Positions 57,401 to 58,865 of a stretch of DNA of 58,865 bases are shown here, one piece after another (the first letter of the stretch is position 1; each line of letters starts with the position of its first letter). The stretch spans positions 1-58,865 of the forward strand of contig CAKVMI010000006.1 of assembly GCA_934772525.1 (NCBI GenBank). The letters run 5' to 3'. A program made the translations under genes and the position numbers. This stretch comes from an uncultured Clostridia bacterium (GTDB taxonomy: Bacteria > Bacillota > Clostridia > Christensenellales > UBA1242). The notes under the pieces are model-generated. The model was given only the letters and a program-made list of their open reading frames with translations. It ran no database searches and was not told the origin of the DNA.

Positions 57401-57505
57401 GACTTTACGTGCTTAAATAAGTACATTATCTTAACTTACGAACAACTAGAAGCCAACGATAACTTACTAACGCTCTGGTGGAACTCTAATTGGCAAAATG
57501 CATAG
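44861..57505 (+). CDS. Giant secreted surface protein 2, 4,214 aa
   Basis: Residues 1-217 are identical to giant protein 1, including the basic n-region and hydrophobic segment. Homology continues with substitutions to at least ~485 (shared VWHATKNTTQMFK and DFHNFLYDPYG/NFHNFLYDPYG), including GLUG-like repeats. Further on the architecture is parallel but diverged: InlB B-repeat-like strings GYRFLGFFGDTGK (~1334), GYTFDNWY (~1505), YTFVGWGMYGTE (~1899), GRTFLGWFTAPSGGQ (~3053), and a C-terminal right-handed beta-helix region (~3650-3860: LILNNCTINNGVGG, IHLENCSRLQSSK). The C-terminus (LTLWWNSNWQNA) has no LPXTG or membrane tail. Probable adhesin-like surface protein; the target is unknown. 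TAG stop. Confidence 0.85.
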   Translation: MAQEIVRSTRGLKSRRLKGHARLTKKITICLASIICCLSFVAIGVLASVTNLELNIDNDAYYYATAFNKNSDDEFMITSYDDLVLMSELVNGGALIPDTNVYYRDAKYLLTTDIDPVQEAINSGISETVAKSKTYPLNPIGTNETNSFRGEFNGNGHTISNITIALTSGGCYGGLFGYTEGATITGVGIGTPEDIAEDGTYTAGKSCTLYYDLNGKEFTIGAFGSIVGYAGANASNGKLTTISQCYNMSDVISTSGYTFNSSDLNGVGVGGIAGITAGASISNCYNTGNISSKGDAVVSVGISCQFAPQVDIVNYCYNVGTITSAIGLSYGLVASFNQKSSSATDGFGLYSLVDAGKTDDFGKVAIYPTYPESSSVKYLMAIDKMSGNTCLTDADGMSNLQNQIDGKNVWHATKNTTQMFKFPQLSIFEKHQKSETELDKINNQTDSKNHYGTYKTIEFANFHNFLYDPYGYYNKINNTEGAFYHETNNKGGNTTTILHKELADGGFRDVSTVISNCPSNLTKKPSFKIGDTFSITATPNSGFEFVGFMLIKLDSADYTDSLYLWNNSSLIRYDISSNTKFTNSSDSTGDVNMVGIKRDNSLVTYNAETGTYELAGLTMNRATDGSAVISFNGDEYLQVFALYSPISFDLDVSGSVGLPYIYGWGFSDANGNYTEYDETFLNTLHSLDYTGTEYFMDKFLLGNLNAGGLKIFQSSSSAKFNDYAYESLLKNGVRDSKTGDIILSADQTNKKLAEDTKLGNHIKFFHNAYVGSSQYNSNSTYHALTFASNINSVKNYLFAGFFDASNVTAGMSTEEMLKALIPIAQTGVLYNKLGYVELQGGTGILKKGTSTGATGRGNVSTSDYYINLVPVVTTTESGTKVGYALLNEDSSLSETIYHNIVPIYITNSASVTLNMQAYDGDRYSADTAVDASSMMNGVEAGMFQSMALLGKGNINLINKNPTPIEKDMGFVTNIYSLYTGGMLEEYNGSYYVNSAKNSSLPVTVLGGNTLMVNVANYFGFNFEDIYVTTGDGNYLTISDFMSNYGTVDVTESAYDASIGSPKSYDYEITFNNQEEFALALSSIQFCLRYKMVALDLTFRMAIADGTPTTVSDLVFDTDMALVWGSDNYFRDNVGYFTIDSVKNLLPANYSNIHEKWGNGYTTTRDGVTGTNLTTANVTVTSCGVLNFSFSINGPLSFSNVNNCYGVTASGNLVKLNLNNNETINITANGFETVEETTEPVTSLVFVLSIPVSTESFTNKYEDDSNSFVSPTTDKTKESWFEGGMLYVTYYAVDKYLQRTQVTKAVYTPADILLPMVTGGTDEMGYIKLTAVAQPGYRFLGFFGDTGKMYSTDFLTNKYGGTPMVPSGVNVDTMSETTVYLYYQLSDSTYYLCANGEICITRVSIGVEFERDYVQIPNFTATSIEKTDCETIGNTIKPAISTMLFPYFNFVDEYISQFSLKQYSDLATITDGNLVNRAIVKVEGGPAVNYFAKYKQWIRVATPTLDGYTFDNWYPSLTSDTPIFDSADLTGNYIYARLSFSGAYSYVNITENTNDGDVTYKVKVYDGFVSNFAVDTTGSGGQTITFGNTGGEDSNATVKIVNNSVDTSKLYARFKKSPVLDFGHAGLTGDEENFTKDTTDSDANHSPWLNLGSTEPAPELTGELNIVYTSGRLNGVTCTTNARTTDRACDGIDLYGDVGDNILIKVKHYTGFKIKGVYFYDSSGTKYSYPFTTSDFVNKTNLGGGGYTETYDFSPAGTAVFQVSSSGVYMYKNGDTTDTSSTNLIQIERLMAVFEPNFVTLRYRTRDIDIFGNGLIYYDINSGTHQLGYDCLLASGNNSYTELVFNPATAIVSRPQVKYYYAMQGGEILTNDNFVAGDNSVEHMGFGSKINPQTNESAYTFVGWGMYGTETDTSLRYCMLLDREGEAYQNAKSYLNSAEIKYDTFGTGGDNTMSALMAYNFFRATWQRDSYVNVYALWYPNNHNAYEGKTYLVLHTDGDVQVGSSTACNINTYNEKNSNNNYKYASFGYDKSIPLSYGVPFTLNDYSAYLSDDFFTKSGYTFAGFNTHSSTIKHSTAVNNTVQFKMDSVIYADGANVTLDDISTETSDSLLLSVVINIGATNDVVNPYCTIETDPNTGIAYKFIHLYAVWEKDVTFYYGSVDANNNLIDNKKGDTTSDYGTAYIQKYYFSYELNSDELTVSIPTEVIKARAGYLYACIVPKANLFDENNTFIGDSWMSGPIPGGADAFKAEMQDAVSRGDISTWSETIRLTTSATQEYYVAYYRIFTFTYISSFDEDTTKYTTSHSDEIYYLYYKLSDTKEITTDKQASVKDIPETIVGVDITYIGLSKGYSNPKTYEPLSYYAPNTSIYLKELRTDLFAIYSGSVNVSVVNPAQESLLQFKTTNLSSSAISGGTVSITNSSTSYATDILPSTSIFAGSEEITGKPIYFSCTEECLAQSYSVNLPQVSALSLTPTGSNANTEYNYYTMDGWVEYKGELTSTINKKVHRDWNFTENKVIQWFKEYGNGQAVEIDGTKFTMTRDYYVDYNNTSSAQTVQLKSAPGYTTKLMPVFKYHTMYIEESMGYLFFTNKLGSPLRITEFVTVGQNGYMTYLGWENRIGFNENYSPVSGVNKFVGVQFRVKNVSSSTVYLNNAITYTVTGNNDSNPANTFSYKKIEDSVYTSFGADESIALEAGAEYDVVITLTNRLSAYTIKALSFMPKYSLTADGEFKDILATGEIGDQSTSENDSSTLYNGSSSTKKECDIDEANSSNYKIIGNNFYLAPNSSKVTFTYYSNKKSNADETADYAEFKLVRLRTQRSTTGADDFQNYVFTAICRDADGNVTGTYTNPNELFVIKVGGSATVTYESTSNTTVGFCLCYNNNPSIGKYTWNANTVRMNYFVGPVLEGEDQIIVVLGDENFTSYSKYFFMVYNNDGGDRADVNIYSNIGNRALFTIENYFPANINVSGSDFSGSFGDNITYIVFETNGGDAFYMQQVVASTFADTGSPTKYTTSTNTTLANNDKRPSGATGGYVINNNSASLSLYRVYASSSDGRTFLGWFTAPSGGQKVLDKNGRFNTDDGCVAVTGVINSDGSWVLNTSKTLYAQYVPAVTKLVICTEGKYHTHNGSSASEIPVANMTISDGAVTNYIVPNGVTEYLVYYLQNDGYYLTQNTDGTYSNKINSFVVPTKPSNSFSGFGYVNKDDTAEDLVFTYTDGRFDNFIRVSKVVKDANGFVYVYALYTPIVTKVIININAHPTLTNALPDSIGYGYYLVNNETIYQIVAYALHGVDGKLYTDPTCSTELDLNNYVAKRNSIFEGEFVLDSLGTIDLTTGTYTKVYNYNTSSSAYELLGGVSGVTTSASAWAFDDSTEEITLYAEFKISTPYQYHGYLLQLGLNEFVVSTNSYGEILRVQLQYSGATLLTDLKTLNYRDIGLGSALMTTSTGTVSSCADLSDIVTGVSSTNEILSKSYTCYTIKIFSATNSSEFKYIKIYVVDLTALSPSGMLVIAKLPSSVRTETSNIQYTFSYNTTTVNNKVYGDDGFKYGINHTNPRFLNTISSISSVYNSDENYTSLAQSISFTTSNNSAYNYVLMPQVQQAVVRCKVGDLVISYHTNLAEAVEYANTHENVTTVELISNYWQERDKVVCRRSMIIEGNGFGTTSDSDEFYFTVTFGTVTVNKLRVIIVENANKQNEFIIEAKGANSKLILNNCTINNGVGGAIKISDGASLTVDKLYSVNLEYTIFAENAGTIHLENCSRLQSSKTDSLHINGATELYLRNCSALNYVGSAIYAKNLTKVSVINSSSVTNYSYGVYKTYSAHVFEFYNCADVILTGIYLTNYDSGLADASALYVDNSSIKVGGLDSSHNFIISCSGENYIYLNDSTLTFENFYHDISAGYKTYISVYNNTPTKPIYVSATVGDTTTPDITVFLKLSSYTEGQTVTAVSFTTAQAYTYANSLISIKNANVNVSTDLNSKSIILTVGKSFNIKLDRTPFRPEAYDTGGVDKHLNAETTGINFYYVQLDDTGKIINSKSQVDIINAPSSGLYYKWLTFKFETDDGNIFEIRVNGDASTRAKLTAISHRRTEGLYLIQDATTDGTKTYMLITDSGEVYTGTGTLTLLSATTEKYWDQYNFANNLEISKENGDTAWNAFMIEITGATRIFNTPDALDTTGLKNANGTDFTCLNKYIILTYEQLEANDNLLTLWWNSNWQNA

Positions 57506-57733
57506 TACATTGATTTGTAGGTAATTAAAACCAATAATAAATTATATCGACCCAAAAGCCAATTATCAGTTTACCTTGTATAAGAAATTAAGAACTATAA
57601 TTTGCAAGCGTTACCAAAAGTTCAGTGGTAAAATAAGTACATTAATTTAACTATAAGTAACCAAAACACCAAAATTGCTTTCTTTGTAAAAAATGAGTTT
57701 TAGTCCTACTGAAATCTCTCAGTAGGGCTGAAA
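57503..57733 (+). repeat. Repeats and inverted repeat after giant gene 2
   Basis: AGTACATTGATTT, overlapping the TAG stop (57504-57516), recurs as AGTACATTAATTT at 57636-57648 with similar TAA..AACCAAAA text behind it. A 15-bp stem-loop at 57698-57733 (CCTACTGA/TCAGTAGG core, 6-nt loop) follows; it lacks a T run on + but has T6 on the minus side. No ORF in this gap. Confidence 0.65.
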
Positions 57734-57748
57734 CCCAAATTAAAACGC

Positions 57749-57777
57749 TTTACATAATTTTGTTTTTTTGATAAAAT
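57749..57777 (+). promoter_or_regulatory. Promoter TTTACA-17-TAAAAT
   Basis: TTTACA 57749-57754, 17-bp spacer, TAAAAT 57772-57777, 26 bp before ATG 57804. Confidence 0.75.
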
Positions 57778-57803
57778 ATAATTGTATAAAGGACAAACCA
57801 ACA

Positions 57804-58865
57804 ATGAAAATGAAAAAATATAAAAGTAGGTCCAACACATTAGTTTTACCTGCACTAATCTCTGCAGTGTTTTTCCTAATCTTTGGTTTGATTATTTGTC
57901 CGCTAAACTATAAAGGTAATACTCCAGTTATCAAAAAAATCACCGAAACCATTTACCAAAATGCAGGGAATGAGGAAAATAAAAGCCAAAGTCCCGAAAT
58001 TGATTACAATTCATATTGGATACCAAATGAATTACGCACTCCGCAAGAAGACCTAAATTCGCCTTCTTACGCTTCGCCATTTGCGTGCTTCAATTTGCAA
58101 ACCGCTATAGATTGTGATTATGCAAATAGGTTTTCAGATTATTATAATTACTTCAAAACAAGGTATGATAACGAAACCAAAAATTTTGGTATGGCAAGTG
58201 ACTTAGTTGAGTTTTATTATATCCTTACTAAAACTCTTTTTGAAAAAACCAGTAGTACAGGCTCATACACATTAGATGTCTATTTTTACAAAAATAAACT
58301 TAATTCAACTTACACTCTTATCAAAGAGGGGGCAGATACCTTTGGCGTTGTAGTTACCGATAACTCGGGCAATTCCTACTATAATGGTTATTTCGACGGC
58401 ACTCCAATATTTAGCGGGGCAGAAAAAATTGCTACCGACTTTTTGCCGATTCTAACCGAAAATGACGACTTTATACTATCCCAATTAGGTATAGAACACA
58501 AAGCACTTTACTACCAAAACGCCGTTTTAGGTCACATTTTAGATTTGGGAAGCGTAAAAGACCTTTCAGGAAGTCATAATTTAAAGACCATTTCAGAAAG
58601 GGTAGTGGAACTAAGTACAAGTGAAACTTCCGATGCTTTCATTAGCGTTGTTCAAAAGCAAAGCAAATCTTTCAAAATAATAAATAGTTCAATATTCTTA
58701 AATTTGGTTGCAAGTTATAGCCGTGGAAAAGTGAATCCCGAAACTTGCACACTTGAAGACGGCTCATTTAATATAAAAGCCATAGGTTTTTCAGTGCTTG
58801 CAAATGATATGCCCAAAACCAACCAAATGTTATCCGCACTAACTCTAGTCGGCTTTACAAAGCAA
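57804..58865 (+). CDS. N-terminally anchored extracytoplasmic protein (3' partial)
   Basis: ATG 57804 with AAAGGAC (57788-57794) upstream and a consensus-like promoter. The frame stays open for 354 codons to the window end. MKMKKYKSRSNTLVLPALIS-like start, basic then hydrophobic (SAVFFLIFGLIICPL, ~20-34), reads as a signal anchor. The visible external part is mixed, Asn/Tyr-rich (DYNSYWIPNELRTPQEDLNS, FNLQTAIDCDYANRFSDYY, FGVVVTDNSGNSYYNGYF) with no recognised domain. Its place directly after giant gene 2 may indicate a shared envelope role, but it has its own promoter. Confidence 0.75.
   Translation, partial: MKMKKYKSRSNTLVLPALISAVFFLIFGLIICPLNYKGNTPVIKKITETIYQNAGNEENKSQSPEIDYNSYWIPNELRTPQEDLNSPSYASPFACFNLQTAIDCDYANRFSDYYNYFKTRYDNETKNFGMASDLVEFYYILTKTLFEKTSSTGSYTLDVYFYKNKLNSTYTLIKEGADTFGVVVTDNSGNSYYNGYFDGTPIFSGAEKIATDFLPILTENDDFILSQLGIEHKALYYQNAVLGHILDLGSVKDLSGSHNLKTISERVVELSTSETSDAFISVVQKQSKSFKIINSSIFLNLVASYSRGKVNPETCTLEDGSFNIKAIGFSVLANDMPKTNQMLSALTLVGFTKQ

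Overview
The window is AT-rich, uses the standard genetic code (Trp is TGG throughout) and has strong Shine-Dalgarno sites and near-consensus sigma-A promoters, mostly with 17-bp spacers. It encodes RNase J, a pro-SigK sporulation sigma factor and the TrmR/U32 tRNA wobble-modification pair. Together these point to a low-GC, spore-forming-type Firmicute (class Clostridia or close kin), probably host-associated given the giant secreted proteins. No species can be named from sequence alone.

Layout. (1) 1-16.8 kb: a phage-like structural cluster, all on +. It holds a low-complexity protein in scaffold position, the major capsid protein, a HEPN-like gene with its own promoter and terminators, a CarD-family transcription factor, small proteins, a connector-like protein, a beta-propeller-like head-closure/stabilisation candidate, coiled-coil and fibre-like proteins, and a holin fused to a very long acidic tail. 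Terminase, portal, integrase and lysin are not in the window. (2) 16.8-18.0 kb: a 1.2-kb gene-free stretch of degenerate repeats, where + strand composition changes from G>C to C>G. (3) 18-22 kb: a membrane protein and RNase J with a 270-residue N-terminal extension. (4) 22.4-35.9 kb: a 4,493-residue surface protein, followed by two lipoproteins with their own promoters. (5) 38.6-43.2 kb: sigK on the minus strand, then trmR, a membrane protein and a U32 peptidase (TrhP-like). (6) 43.44-44.18 kb: the RNase P RNA gene, with a perfect promoter, class-A conserved core and a strong terminator, but with about 350 nt of extra sequence inside helix P3. (7) 44.9-57.5 kb: a second giant surface protein of 4,214 residues. 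It shares the promoter, leader and first ~207 codons of the first with essentially no differences, then diverges abruptly. (8) 57.8 kb to the end: the start of an N-terminally anchored membrane protein.

The most notable observations are the expanded P3 of RNase P RNA; a recurring pattern in which the spacer after a gene consists of degenerate tandem repeats whose first unit overlaps or resembles the gene's own 3' end and stop codon (including a 34-bp hairpin array); the recombined giant-protein pair; the HEPN and CarD accessory genes within the capsid cluster; and the complete absence of UGA stops among 24 genes. Repeat, promoter and RNA-structure calls were made by eye and need computation to confirm.
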